This document shows positions 1 to 8,893 of a DNA stretch of 64,000 bases, piece by piece. Position numbers and translations under genes: made by a program. Origin of the DNA: Cellulosimicrobium sp. ES-005 (GTDB taxonomy: Bacteria > Actinomycetota > Actinomycetes > Actinomycetales > Cellulomonadaceae); contig NZ_CP159290.1 in assembly GCF_040448685.1 (NCBI RefSeq), positions 1,302,001 through 1,366,000 on the forward strand, in the 5' to 3' direction. Each line of letters begins with the position of its first letter. Positions within the stretch are counted from its first letter, which is position 1. Under the pieces are notes generated by a model that saw only the letters and a program-made list of their open reading frames with translations, was not told the DNA's origin and ran no database searches.

Positions 1-873
<873 letters not shown>

Positions 874-890
874 CGCAGGCCGTCCTGCCT

Positions 891-938
891 GCCCGAGGCG
901 GAGCCGGCGTCGTGCGCGACGTCGGCTCCGCCTCGGGC
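891..938 (+). terminator. Terminator hairpin of ilvC
   Basis: A perfect 16-bp stem (891-906 pairs with 923-938) with a 16-nt loop starts 17 nt after the ilvC stop codon. There is no clear T-tract, as is usual in actinobacteria. The rest of 874-1034 shows no gene. Confidence 0.75.
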
Positions 939-1034
939 TCTCGGGTCACCCCGCGCTCGCGCGGCGCGACCCGGATCGTCCCGCCCCATCGCCGCGGCAA
1001 CCAGGCACGCGACCGTGCCGACCAAGGAGGCACT

Positions 1035-1778
1035 GTGACGACGACGACACCGCCGGCCGCGCACGACGAGCTGCTGGATCCGTTCCTGGCTCCGCACTGG
1101 GAGACGTCGGCGCTGCTGGTGATCGACACGCAAGTCGACTTCGCCGAGGGCGGGAGCACGCCCGTCGCGGGAACGCGGGCGGTCGTGCCCGCGCTCACCT
1201 CGCTCGTCGAGGCGTACCGGCGGGCGGGCCTGCCTGTTGTCCACGTCGTGCGCCTGTACGACGGGGACGACGTGGACCTGGTACGGCGCCGGGCGATCGG
1301 CGACGGCGCCGCCGTGGTGCGTCCGGGCACGCCGGGTTCCGCGATCCTTCCCGAGCTCGTGCCGGCGGGCGCGCCCCCGCTCGATCCCGACGTGCTGCTC
1401 GCCGGGCGCCCACAGGACCTCGGACCTGGCGAGATCGTCGTGTGGAAGCCTCGGTGGAGCGCGTTCCACCGCACCCCGCTCGAGGATCTCCTGCGTGAGC
1501 GCGGCGTCGACACCGTCGTCGTGGCGGGCTGCAACTTCCCGAACTGTCCGCGCGCGACGCTCACCGACGCGAGCGAGCGGGATCTGCGGGCCGTCGTCGT
1601 GCCCGACGCCGTCTCCGGCACGACCGAGGAGGGCCTCGCCCAGGTCGCGGGACTGGGTGTCGTGCTGCGTCCCTCGTCGGCCGTCGTCGCGGCGGTGGCC
1701 GGGGCCGTCGGTCAGCGCGACACGAGCGGGACGAACCGCGAGAGATCGGGCACATCGACCCTCGGTACGCCACGATAG
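1035..1778 (+). CDS. Isochorismatase-family cysteine hydrolase
   Basis: A 247-residue protein of the isochorismatase/nicotinamidase-like family. These are cytosolic amidases or hydrolases using an Asp-Lys-Cys triad. The candidates are Asp31 in VIDTQVDF, Lys138 in VWKPRWSAF and Cys171 in GCNFPNCPRAT, with the family's cis-peptide region just before it. The start is the GTG behind AAGGAGG (1024-1030). It is followed after 4 nt by the ASCH gene, so the two are probably one transcript. The true substrate (nicotinamide, an N-carbamoyl compound or another) cannot be read from the sequence. The last ~25 residues look like an unstructured tail. Confidence 0.85.
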   Translation: MTTTTPPAAHDELLDPFLAPHWETSALLVIDTQVDFAEGGSTPVAGTRAVVPALTSLVEAYRRAGLPVVHVVRLYDGDDVDLVRRRAIGDGAAVVRPGTPGSAILPELVPAGAPPLDPDVLLAGRPQDLGPGEIVVWKPRWSAFHRTPLEDLLRERGVDTVVVAGCNFPNCPRATLTDASERDLRAVVVPDAVSGTTEEGLAQVAGLGVVLRPSSAVVAAVAGAVGQRDTSGTNRERSGTSTLGTPR

Positions 1779-1782
1779 GGGC

Positions 1783-2322
1783 ATGACCCGACAGGCGGAC
1801 GAGGGGGAACCGGTGACGGACGACGTGGTGGTGGACGAGAGGGCGGCGGAGATCCTCGCGTTCTGGGAGCTGGCGCGGCCGAGCGCCGGGATGGCGCGGG
1901 TGGGCGTGGTCACCGGCACCACGGTCTCCGAGACGGTGCCGCCGCCCGCGTGGTCGTTCGGCGACAACCCCGCGCTGGCCGACGACCTGCTCGCGGCGGT
2001 GCTGAGCGGGGAGAAGACCGCGACGTCGTCCGCGCTGTGGGAGTACGAGGACTCGGGGGAGCCCGTCCCGCGCGTCGGCGAGCTGTCGATCCTGCTCGAC
2101 GGTGCCGGGCACCCGCGGGCGCTCGTCCGGACGACGTCGGTCGAGATCGTCGCGTTCGAGGACGTCGACGCGGACTTCGCCCTGGCGGAGGGGGAGGACG
2201 ACGGCTCGCTCGAGTCGTGGCGCGACGGTCACGAGACGTACTTCCGGCGCGTGCTGGAGCGAGAGTTCGCTCCCGACATGCCGCTCGTGTGCGAGCGGTT
2301 CGAGCTGCGCTACCCGCGCTGA
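1783..2322 (+). CDS. ASCH domain protein
   Basis: A 179-residue protein with an N-terminal FWELARP motif, GEKTATSSALWEYE and a C-terminal CERFELRYPR. This is the pattern of the ASCH (PUA-like) domain family, small cytosolic proteins proposed to bind RNA. The ATG at 1783 lies 4 nt after the isochorismatase stop. A GTG at 1813 (MTDDVVVDERAAE) is an alternative start. Function beyond the family is not known. Confidence 0.82.
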   Translation: MTRQADEGEPVTDDVVVDERAAEILAFWELARPSAGMARVGVVTGTTVSETVPPPAWSFGDNPALADDLLAAVLSGEKTATSSALWEYEDSGEPVPRVGELSILLDGAGHPRALVRTTSVEIVAFEDVDADFALAEGEDDGSLESWRDGHETYFRRVLEREFAPDMPLVCERFELRYPR

Positions 2323-2330
2323 GGCGGGAT

Positions 2331-2371
2331 GAGCGGTGGCCGGCCGTGCCACGGTCGGCCGGCCACCGCTC
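2331..2371. terminator. Bidirectional terminator hairpin
   Basis: A perfect 16-bp stem (2331-2346 with 2356-2371) with a 9-nt loop lies between the convergent ASCH and ROK genes and can serve both. Confidence 0.75.
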
Positions 2372-2390
2372 GCGGGGCAGGTGAAGAGGA

Positions 2391-3608
2391 CTACCCCGGG
2401 ATCGATGACGGGCCGACCGGGTGGTCCGGTCGGCCCGCTGCGGCGAGCAGGAGCGTGCGCACGTCCTGCGCGACGACGGAGCGCGCCCCGCGCAGGACCG
2501 CGAGCTCGGGCACGGCGGTCGCGACGACCGCTCCCGTCCGCTGGTCGGTGCCGCGGAGAGCGGTGGCGGTGGCCTCGGCGAGCCCCGCGCCGCACGCGAC
2601 CCCCGTCGGGCCGCCGAGCACGACGGCGTCGGGCTCGAGGATCGCCACGACGGGCTGGAGCACGATCGCGACACGACGGGCGAGATCCTGCACGAGCGCG
2701 CGGACGGCGGCCGTGTCGCCGTGCTCGCGGATCGCGGCGACGGCCGCGGCGTAGGGGGTGGACTCCGTGACCCCGGGGACGCCCGCCCGGGCGCAGAGCT
2801 CGACGAGCCGCAGGCCCCCGACGAGGTCCTGCACGTTGACGGAGTCGTCGATCCCGGCGGCGGGGACGGGGAGGTAGCCGATCTCGCCGGCGCCGCCCGT
2901 GGTGCCGTGGTGGACGCGGCCCTCGAGCCACGCCCCCATGCCGATGCCCTCGCCGAGCCACAGCAGGGCGAAGCTCTGCTCGTCGCGACCCGCGTCGCGC
3001 TCGGCGATCGCGGCGAGGTTCACGTCGTTCTCGACGCGCACGTCGATGCCGAGGGCGCCCTCGAGATGCCCCCGGAGCCCTTCGCGCGGCCAGCCGGGCA
3101 GCTCGCCGACGAGGGCGATGTCGCCCGTGCGCGGGGCGACCGCGGCCTGGACGCCGACGACCGCGGTCGCCACGCGCGCGACCGGGATGCCCGCGTCCGC
3201 GCAGGCCTCGTCGCGCGCCGTGCGGACGTCGGTCGCGGCGGCGCGGTCCGGGCCCGCGGCGACGGTCGTCTCGCCGAGCGTCCGGCCGAGCGCGTCGACG
3301 ACGCTCGCCCGCACGCCGTCGGGCACGACGTCGAGCGCGAGCCCGACGAGGACGTCGGTGCGTGCGGCGTACTGTGTCGCCTGGGGCCCGCGCGCCCCCT
3401 GCACGGAGCCGGCGGGCTCGATGAGTCCGGACTGTTCGAGCCGTGCGACGATCTGCGAGGCCGTCGGTCGGGACACTCCCGTGCTGTCGCCGATCTGGGA
3501 CCGGGTGAGCGGCCCGGCGTCGAGCAGGAGCTCGAGCGCCGCGCGATCGTTGATCGTGCGGAGCAGCCCCGGCGTGCCGGGGATCCTCGACGAGGTGGGC
3601 GCGGTCAT
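2391..3608 (-). CDS. ROK-family transcriptional regulator (NagC/XylR type)
   Basis: A 405-residue regulator. Residues ~16-62 form a winged helix-turn-helix (LTRSQIGDSTGVSRPTASQI). The remainder is a ROK sugar-kinase fold with LWLGEGIGMGAWLEG and GGAGEIGYLP. The zinc-binding CxCGxxGC motif of true ROK kinases is absent, as in many ROK repressors. It should bind DNA and respond to a sugar or sugar phosphate. A perfect palindrome 21 bp upstream of the start (3629-3645) is the likely autoregulatory operator. No sugar-transport genes are adjacent, so its regulon lies elsewhere or is only itself. Confidence 0.88.
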   Translation of the reverse strand: MTAPTSSRIPGTPGLLRTINDRAALELLLDAGPLTRSQIGDSTGVSRPTASQIVARLEQSGLIEPAGSVQGARGPQATQYAARTDVLVGLALDVVPDGVRASVVDALGRTLGETTVAAGPDRAAATDVRTARDEACADAGIPVARVATAVVGVQAAVAPRTGDIALVGELPGWPREGLRGHLEGALGIDVRVENDVNLAAIAERDAGRDEQSFALLWLGEGIGMGAWLEGRVHHGTTGGAGEIGYLPVPAAGIDDSVNVQDLVGGLRLVELCARAGVPGVTESTPYAAAVAAIREHGDTAAVRALVQDLARRVAIVLQPVVAILEPDAVVLGGPTGVACGAGLAEATATALRGTDQRTGAVVATAVPELAVLRGARSVVAQDVRTLLLAAAGRPDHPVGPSSIPG

Positions 3609-3628
3609 GGCGTTCCTTCGGGCGGGCT

Positions 3629-3645
3629 TTAGGAAAGTTTCCTAA
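3629..3645. promoter_or_regulatory. ROK operator palindrome
   Basis: TTAGGAAAGTTTCCTAA is a perfect inverted repeat (8 bp arms, one central base) just upstream of the ROK gene, AT-rich in GC-rich surroundings. It resembles AGGAAA-TTTCCT sites described for actinobacterial ROK regulators. Confidence 0.75.
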
Positions 3646-3727
3646 TAGTGCCCTGTCTCGCCCCGTCGCGCAACTCGAGCGCAGTCCGAGACGTGAGACC
3701 GTCGTCCCGAGGGGTGGCGCGGCGGCG

Positions 3728-3733
3728 TAGGCT
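3728..3733 (+). promoter_or_regulatory. -10 box of leuB, leaderless type
   Basis: TAGGCT ends 6 nt before the leuB ATG, the spacing at which transcription would start at the start codon itself. No ribosome binding site is visible. Confidence 0.6.
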
Positions 3734-3739
3734 CACGGC

Positions 3740-4783
3740 ATGACGCGCACCATTGATCTGGCAGTCGTGGCCGGGGACGGCATCGGTACCGAGGTCGTCG
3801 AGCAGGGCCTCGCCGTGCTCGAGGCCGCCGTGTCCGGCTCGGACGTGAAGGTCTCCACGACGCCGTTCGACCTGGGTGCGCGCCGCTGGCACGCGACGGG
3901 GGAGACGCTCACCGACGCGGACCTCGACGCGATCCGCGGCCACGACGCGATCCTCCTGGGCGCGATCGGCGACCCCAGCGTCCCGTCGGGCGTGCTCGAG
4001 CGCGGCCTGCTGCTCAAGCTCCGCTTCGCGCTCGACCACTACGTGAACCTGCGCCCGGGCAAGCTGTACCCGGGCGTCACCTCGCCCCTCGCCGACCCGG
4101 GCGAGATCGACTTCGTCGTGGTGCGCGAGGGCACCGAGGGCCCGTACGTCGGCAACGGCGGCTCGCTGCGCACCGGCACGCCCCACGAGATCGCGACCGA
4201 GGTCTCCCTCAACACGGCGTTCGGCGTCGAGCGCGTCGTGCGCGACGCGTTCGCCCGTGCCCAGGCGCGCCCGCGCAAGCACCTCACGCTCGTGCACAAG
4301 CACAACGTCCTCGTGCACGCGGGCCACCTGTGGCGCCGGACGGTCGAGGCCGTCAACGCCGAGTTCCCCGACGTCACGACGGACTACCTGCACGTCGACG
4401 CGGCGACCATCTTCCTCACGACGAAGCCGTCGCGGTTCGACGTCATCGTCACGGACAACCTGTTCGGGGACATCCTCACGGACCAGGCCGCCGCGATCAC
4501 GGGCGGGATCGGCCTCGCCGCGTCCGCGAACATCAACCCCGACCGCACGGCGCCGTCGATGTTCGAGCCCGTGCACGGCTCGGCGCCGGACATCGCCGGG
4601 CAGGGCAAGGCCGACCCGACCGCCACGGTGCTGTCGGTCGCGCTGCTCCTCGACCACCTGGGCCTCGGCGACGAGGCGAAGCGCGTCGAGGCGGCCGTCG
4701 CGGCCGACCTCGCCGAGCGGGGGAGCCGAGTACGCTCGACGGCCGAGGTGGGCCGCGAGCTCGCCGCTCGCGTCGCCGGCTGA
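3740..4783 (+). CDS. leuB: 3-isopropylmalate dehydrogenase
   Basis: A 347-residue NAD-dependent beta-decarboxylating dehydrogenase of leucine synthesis. It oxidises 3-isopropylmalate to 2-oxoisocaproate, and the methyl homologue in a citramalate pathway to isoleucine. Visible are [11 protein letters not shown] at the N-terminus, [16 protein letters not shown] (substrate Arg residues), [23 protein letters not shown]-like [18 protein letters not shown] (metal-binding Asp) and [18 protein letters not shown]. Length fits the actinobacterial form. The start is the ATG 6 nt after TAGGCT. A hairpin follows at 4790. Confidence 0.97.
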   Translation: MTRTIDLAVVAGDGIGTEVVEQGLAVLEAAVSGSDVKVSTTPFDLGARRWHATGETLTDADLDAIRGHDAILLGAIGDPSVPSGVLERGLLLKLRFALDHYVNLRPGKLYPGVTSPLADPGEIDFVVVREGTEGPYVGNGGSLRTGTPHEIATEVSLNTAFGVERVVRDAFARAQARPRKHLTLVHKHNVLVHAGHLWRRTVEAVNAEFPDVTTDYLHVDAATIFLTTKPSRFDVIVTDNLFGDILTDQAAAITGGIGLAASANINPDRTAPSMFEPVHGSAPDIAGQGKADPTATVLSVALLLDHLGLGDEAKRVEAAVAADLAERGSRVRSTAEVGRELAARVAG

Positions 4784-4789
4784 CACGCC

Positions 4790-4814
4790 GCCCGGGTCCC
4801 GCACGGACCCGGGC
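4790..4814 (+). terminator. Terminator hairpin of leuB
   Basis: A 10-bp stem (4790-4799 with 4805-4814) with a 5-nt loop lies 6 nt after the leuB stop. The remaining 170 nt up to ilvE show no gene. Confidence 0.7.
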
Positions 4815-4990
4815 ACCGGTTCGCCCGCAGTCCCCGCACCTCGGTCGTCATCGCCCCAGGACCGGATCCCTCCCGTTCTGACCCGGTGACGCCTGCCGTC
4901 GTCGTACCCTCGCGCGGATCGCCGCACGAGCCGTGCGGTCGTGGAAAACTAGGCGGAGACCACCCGGGTCGCCAGGTGAAAGGCCTCATG

Positions 4991-6124
4991 ATGAGCACCC
5001 TCGCAGCGCAGCACCAGCCGTCCTCCTCGGAGGAAGACCTCATCGCCCTGTTCGACGTCCGCCCGACGGACGCCCCGACGCCGCCCGCCGAGCGCGAGGC
5101 CGCGATCGCGGCCCCGAAGTTCGGCACGGTCTTCACGGACCACATGGCGCGGATCAGCTGGAACTCGACGGACGGGTGGGTCGACCGCCGCATCGAGAAG
5201 TACGGCCCCCTCCTGCTGGACCCGGCGACCGCCGTCCTGCACTACGCGCAGGAGATCTTCGAGGGCATGAAGGCGTACCGCCACGCCGACGGGTCCGTGT
5301 GGACGTTCCGCCCCGAGGCGAACGCGGCGCGCTTCGCCCGCTCGGCCCACCGCCTCGCGCTCCCGGCCCTGTCCGTCGACGACTTCGTCGGGTCGATCAC
5401 GGCGCTCGTGCGCACGGACGTCGACTGGGTGCCCAGCGGCGACGAGGCGAGCCTCTACCTGCGCCCGTTCATGTACGCGTCGGAGGCGTTCCTCGGCGTG
5501 CGTCCGTCGCTCGAGGCCGAGTACCTGGTGATCGCCTCCCCGGTGGGGCCCTACTTCTCGGGCGGCGTGAAGCCCGTGTCCATCTGGGTCGACCGCGAGT
5601 ACAGCCGCGCGGGCGCCGGGGGCACCGGTGACGCGAAGTGCGGCGGCAACTACGCCTCCAGCCTGCTCCCGCAGGTGGTCGCGCAGCAGCACGGGTGCGA
5701 GCAGGTGTGCTTCCTCGACTCCGGCACGCGGACGTTCCTCGAGGAGCTCGGCGGCATGAACGTGTTCGTCGTCAAGGCGGACGGCTCGGTCGAGACCCCC
5801 GAGCTCAGCGGCTCGATCCTCGAGGGCGTGACGCGCTCGTCGATCATCCGCCTCCTCACCGACCGCGGGCACGACGTGGTCGAGCGCCGCATCCCGCTCA
5901 CCGACGTCCTCGCCGGGATTCAGGACGGCTCCGTGACCGAGGTGTTCGCGTGCGGCACGGCCGCCGTCATCACCCCCATCGGGCGCCTCGCGGGGTCCGA
6001 CTTCGACCACACCATCGGCGGCGGCGAGGCGGGGTCGCTCACCATGGCGATCCGCGCCGAGCTCACCGACATCCAGACCGGGCGCGCGGCCGACCGCCAC
6101 GGCTGGCTGCGCCGCCTCGCCTGA
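4991..6124 (+). CDS. ilvE: Branched-chain amino acid aminotransferase
   Basis: A 377-residue class IV PLP aminotransferase that makes or degrades Val, Leu and Ile with glutamate/2-oxoglutarate. The signatures are YAQEIFEGMKAYRHADG, YLRPFMYASE, the PLP-lysine segment GDAKCGGNYASSL, FLEELGGMNVFVV and EVFACGTAAVITPIG. The start could be ATG 4988 or 4991; 4991 gives better spacing to AAAGG (4979-4983). It lies between leuB and cimA but has its own hairpins on both sides, so it is probably transcribed alone. Confidence 0.96.
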   Translation: MSTLAAQHQPSSSEEDLIALFDVRPTDAPTPPAEREAAIAAPKFGTVFTDHMARISWNSTDGWVDRRIEKYGPLLLDPATAVLHYAQEIFEGMKAYRHADGSVWTFRPEANAARFARSAHRLALPALSVDDFVGSITALVRTDVDWVPSGDEASLYLRPFMYASEAFLGVRPSLEAEYLVIASPVGPYFSGGVKPVSIWVDREYSRAGAGGTGDAKCGGNYASSLLPQVVAQQHGCEQVCFLDSGTRTFLEELGGMNVFVVKADGSVETPELSGSILEGVTRSSIIRLLTDRGHDVVERRIPLTDVLAGIQDGSVTEVFACGTAAVITPIGRLAGSDFDHTIGGGEAGSLTMAIRAELTDIQTGRAADRHGWLRRLA

Positions 6125-6148
6125 GGCCGGCGGCCCGTCCGCACCCGG

Positions 6149-6196
6149 CACGACGACGGGGTGCCCCTCCCGCGAGAGGGGCACCCCGTCGTCGTG
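6149..6196. terminator. Bidirectional terminator hairpin, 21-bp perfect stem
   Basis: Bases 6149-6169 pair perfectly with 6176-6196 around a 6-nt loop, between convergent ilvE and the membrane protein gene at 6236. It is one of the longest perfect stems in the window. Confidence 0.85.
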
Positions 6197-6235
6197 CGTG
6201 TCGGTCGGCGCGTGGGACGCGCGACGACCGGTGAA

Positions 6236-6829
6236 TCAGACGGCGGTCGCCGGCCGCACGACGATGGTGCGCCCGGCGACTCCCGCGAGCAGCGACCAGA
6301 CCGCGATGCCGATCAGCAGGTTGATGAGCCCGGACAGGGCCGCCGCCGTGACGTCGCTCGACCAGGCGAACGGGAGCACCGCGATCACGACGATGACGAG
6401 CGCCATGATCCAGCCGAAGAACGCGCGCGGGCGCGGCGTGCTGAGGATGAGCAGGTGCAGGACGCCCGCCGCGAGGACGGCGAGGATCGCCCCGTCGATC
6501 GCCCACGCGGCCTGGCGCGACCCCGTGCCGAACAGGTCGGGCGGCGGCACGAGCGTGATCGCGAAGATGCGCTCGAAGATGATCACGCCGAGCAGCCCGA
6601 TGAGCGCGGCGACGAGCGCCGTCGCCGCGGCGCCCGCCCAGAACCGGCCCGCCTCGACCGCGAGGCGCGGGTCCGCGGGATTGACGGGCGGCCTCTGCTC
6701 GGGGAAGCCGGCCTGCGGGTCCGTCGGGGGGATCGCGGGGGGCTGGGCGTGCTGCGGCACGGGTGGCTGCCCGTACCGGCGCGTCGGGGGGTTCTGCGGG
6801 TCGTAGCCGCCCGGCGTCGGGTCGCTCAT
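6236..6829 (-). CDS. Four-helix membrane protein with Pro-rich N-terminus
   Basis: A 197-residue protein. Residues 1-60 are Pro/Gln-rich and polar. Four hydrophobic segments follow, beginning FWAGAAATALVAALIGLLGV, AAWAIDGAILAVLAAGVLHL, AFFGWIMALVIVVIAVLPFA and ALSGLINLLIGIAVWSLLAG. It resembles the actinobacterial DUF6069-type small membrane proteins. The start at 6829 is chosen because GAGGAG lies 5 nt upstream; a longer frame to 6982 lacks such support and would run into the cimA leader. Function unknown. Confidence 0.75.
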   Translation of the reverse strand: MSDPTPGGYDPQNPPTRRYGQPPVPQHAQPPAIPPTDPQAGFPEQRPPVNPADPRLAVEAGRFWAGAAATALVAALIGLLGVIIFERIFAITLVPPPDLFGTGSRQAAWAIDGAILAVLAAGVLHLLILSTPRPRAFFGWIMALVIVVIAVLPFAWSSDVTAAALSGLINLLIGIAVWSLLAGVAGRTIVVRPATAV

Positions 6830-6881
6830 CGTCACTCCTCGGTCGGTCGCCGCCGCGCCAGAGGGCGGTGGGCGGCTCGGT

Positions 6882-6903
6882 GGATGGACGCTCGTGTCCA
6901 TCC
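6882..6903. repeat. 8-bp inverted repeat between divergent genes
   Basis: GGATGGAC (6882-6889) and GTCCATCC (6896-6903) are perfect complements 6 nt apart, upstream of both the membrane protein gene (-) and the cimA leader (+). It could be an operator or an RNA hairpin; there is no direct evidence for either. Confidence 0.4.
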
Positions 6904-6922
6904 TCGCCGAACCTGTGGCACC

Positions 6923-6967
6923 ATGTGCCCTGTGACACACCTCGTCTCCCAGCTCATTATCGAGTAG
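6923..6967 (+). CDS. Leader peptide of cimA, Leu/Val/Ile-rich
   Basis: ATG at 6923 opens a 14-codon frame, MCPVTHLVSQLIIE; an in-frame GTG at 6932 would give 11 codons. Six of the last ten residues before Glu include Leu, Val, Leu, Ile, Ile, the end products of the downstream pathway. This is the pattern of attenuation leader peptides: ribosome stalling at scarce branched-chain aminoacyl-tRNAs would prevent formation of the terminator at 6998-7025. No clear ribosome binding site is visible, so the start is uncertain. Identification is inference from position, composition and RNA folding. Confidence 0.65.
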   Translation: MCPVTHLVSQLIIE

Positions 6968-6995
6968 CGCGCCCGGTAGCACTCACCGGACGCGC
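6967..6995 (+). promoter_or_regulatory. Leader hairpin over the leader-peptide stop codon
   Basis: Bases 6967-6977 can pair with 6985-6995 (11 bp with one C-A mismatch, 7-nt loop). The stem begins on the last base of the TAG stop codon, the position of a pause or antiterminator hairpin in attenuators. Confidence 0.55.
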
Positions 6996-6997
6996 AG

Positions 6998-7025
6998 ACC
7001 TCCCGCACCCTCGGGGGGTTTTTTT
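6998..7025 (+). terminator. Attenuator terminator upstream of cimA
   Basis: Bases 6998-7004 pair with 7013-7019 (7 bp including one G-T pair, 8-nt loop), followed by an uninterrupted run of seven T (7019-7025). It is the only terminator in the window with a real T-tract, and it sits 140 nt before the cimA start, not after a gene. Confidence 0.75.
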
Positions 7026-7166
7026 GTTGCTGGGCACCACCCCCGCCCGGCGGCACGGATGCCGGGCCTCCCGCCTCACGAGGGCCCCGCCCGGCGTCCT
7101 GGGAGACGGACCAGAGGGGCGGGCGCTGCGGCGTCCGCGACACGACGAACGGCAGGAAGAGGCACC

Positions 7167-8825
7167 ATGACCTCGGCGACGACCCCCGTGACCGGCCCCC
7201 GCGAGGCCCGGGTCTTCCACGTCTACGACACGACCCTGCGCGACGGCGCGCAGCAGGAGGGCATGAACCTCTCCGTCGCCGACAAGCTCGCCATCGCCCC
7301 GCTGCTCGACGAGCTCGGCGTCGGGTTCATCGAGGGCGGCTGGCCGGGCGCGGTGCCCAAGGACACGGAGTTCTTCCGCCGCGCGGCCAAGGAGCTCGAC
7401 CTGCGCCACGCCGTGCTCGCGGCGTTCGGCTCGACCCGCAAGGCCGGGCTGCGCGCGTGGGACGACCCGCAGGTCCGGGCGCTCGTCGACTCCGAGGCGC
7501 CCGTCGTGACGCTCGTCGCCAAGTCGGACGTGCGGCACGTCGAGCGTGCGCTGCGCACGACGCCCGAGGAGGGGCTCGCCATGATCACCGACACGGTGTC
7601 GTTCCTCGTGGGCGAGGGCCGGCGGGTCGTCGTCGACGCGGAGCACTTCTTCGACGGCTACCGGCACGACCCGGCGTTCACGCGCTCCGCCGTGCAGGCC
7701 GCGTTCGAGGCCGGGGCCGAGGTCGTCGCCCTGTGCGACACCAACGGCGGGATGCTGCCGACCTGGGTCGTCGAGATCGTCGAGGAGCTGCGCGACGCCG
7801 TCGGGCTCCCGCACGGGCGCGACGCGCTCCCGGGCGACGCGCTGCTCGGCATGCACGCGCACAACGACTCGGGGTGCGCCGTCGCGAACACGCTCGCGGC
7901 CGTCGAGGCTGGCGCGGCCCACGTCCAGGGGACGGTCAACGGGTACGGGGAGCGCACGGGCAACGTCGACCTGCTGACGGTCGTCGCGAACCTCGAGCTC
8001 AAGCACGGGCTGCGGACCCTGACCGGAGAGGGGCTCGAGGAGTCCACGCGCATCTCGCACGCGATCAGCGAGATCACCAACATCTCCCCGTACGCGCGCC
8101 AGCCGTACGTCGGCGCGAGCGCGTTCGCGCACAAGGCGGGGCTGCACGCGAGCGCGATCAAGGTCGACCCGGACCTCTACCAGCACATCGACCCGACGGC
8201 GGTCGGCAACGACATCCGCATGCTCGTCTCCGACATGGCCGGTCGCGCGTCGATCGAGCTCAAGGGCCGCGAGCTCGGCTTCGACCTGTCGGGCCAGGGC
8301 GAGCTCCTCACGCGCGTGACCAACCGCGTGAAGGACGACGAGGCGAACGGCTACACCTACGAGGCCGCGGACGCGTCGTTCGAGCTGCTGCTCCGCGAGG
8401 AGATCACGGGCGAGCGCCCCCCGTACTTCCGCGTCGAGAGCTGGCGCACGATCGTCGAGCGGGCCGGGTCGCGCGGCACCGAGGCCACGGCGGAGGCGAC
8501 CGTCAAGCTCCACGCCGGGGGCGAGCGCATCGTCACGACCGGCGAGGGGAACGGGCCCGTCAACGCGCTCGACCACGCGCTCCGGCTCGCGCTCGGCCGC
8601 GTCTACCCCGAGATCGACGTGTTCGAGCTCATCGACTTCAAGGTCCGCATCCTCGACACCGAGCAGGGGACCGACGCGATCACGCGCGTCCTCATCGAGA
8701 CGACCGACGGCTCGACCTCGTGGTCGACGGTCGGCGTCGGGCCGAACCTCATCGAGGCCGCCTGGGAGGCGCTGACCGACTCCGCGATCTACGGGCTGGT
8801 CCACGCGGGCGTCGACCCGCGCTGA
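7167..8825 (+). CDS. cimA: Citramalate synthase (2-isopropylmalate synthase family)
   Basis: A 552-residue enzyme of the DRE-TIM family, condensing acetyl-CoA with pyruvate to (R)-citramalate, the entry to threonine-independent isoleucine synthesis. The catalytic barrel begins VYDTTLRDGAQQEGMN (metal and base residues) followed by FIEGGWPGAVPKDTEFF, typical of the CimA subgroup rather than LeuA. It also has LCDTNGGMLP, GMHAHNDSGCAVANT (metal His pair) and QGTVNGYGERTGN. The last ~120 residues form the LeuA-type regulatory dimer domain. The start ATG follows AGGAAGAGG. LeuCD and LeuB, also in this window, can carry out the next two steps. Confidence 0.93.
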   Translation: MTSATTPVTGPREARVFHVYDTTLRDGAQQEGMNLSVADKLAIAPLLDELGVGFIEGGWPGAVPKDTEFFRRAAKELDLRHAVLAAFGSTRKAGLRAWDDPQVRALVDSEAPVVTLVAKSDVRHVERALRTTPEEGLAMITDTVSFLVGEGRRVVVDAEHFFDGYRHDPAFTRSAVQAAFEAGAEVVALCDTNGGMLPTWVVEIVEELRDAVGLPHGRDALPGDALLGMHAHNDSGCAVANTLAAVEAGAAHVQGTVNGYGERTGNVDLLTVVANLELKHGLRTLTGEGLEESTRISHAISEITNISPYARQPYVGASAFAHKAGLHASAIKVDPDLYQHIDPTAVGNDIRMLVSDMAGRASIELKGRELGFDLSGQGELLTRVTNRVKDDEANGYTYEAADASFELLLREEITGERPPYFRVESWRTIVERAGSRGTEATAEATVKLHAGGERIVTTGEGNGPVNALDHALRLALGRVYPEIDVFELIDFKVRILDTEQGTDAITRVLIETTDGSTSWSTVGVGPNLIEAAWEALTDSAIYGLVHAGVDPR

Positions 8826-8881
8826 GCCGTCACCGGACCCCCGTGACCGACGTCTCCCGTCGAGCCGGGGCCCCGCGGGCT

Positions 8882-8887
8882 TAGGGT
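8882..8887 (+). promoter_or_regulatory. -10 box of lplA, leaderless type
   Basis: TAGGGT followed by 6 nt and the GTG start, with no ribosome binding site. Confidence 0.6.
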
Positions 8888-8893
8888 GGACGG

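Noticed and set aside
6830-6982. N-terminal extension of the membrane protein gene to 6982
   Set aside because: The extension would overlap the cimA leader in antisense and has no ribosome binding site, while GAGGAG stands before the ATG at 6829.
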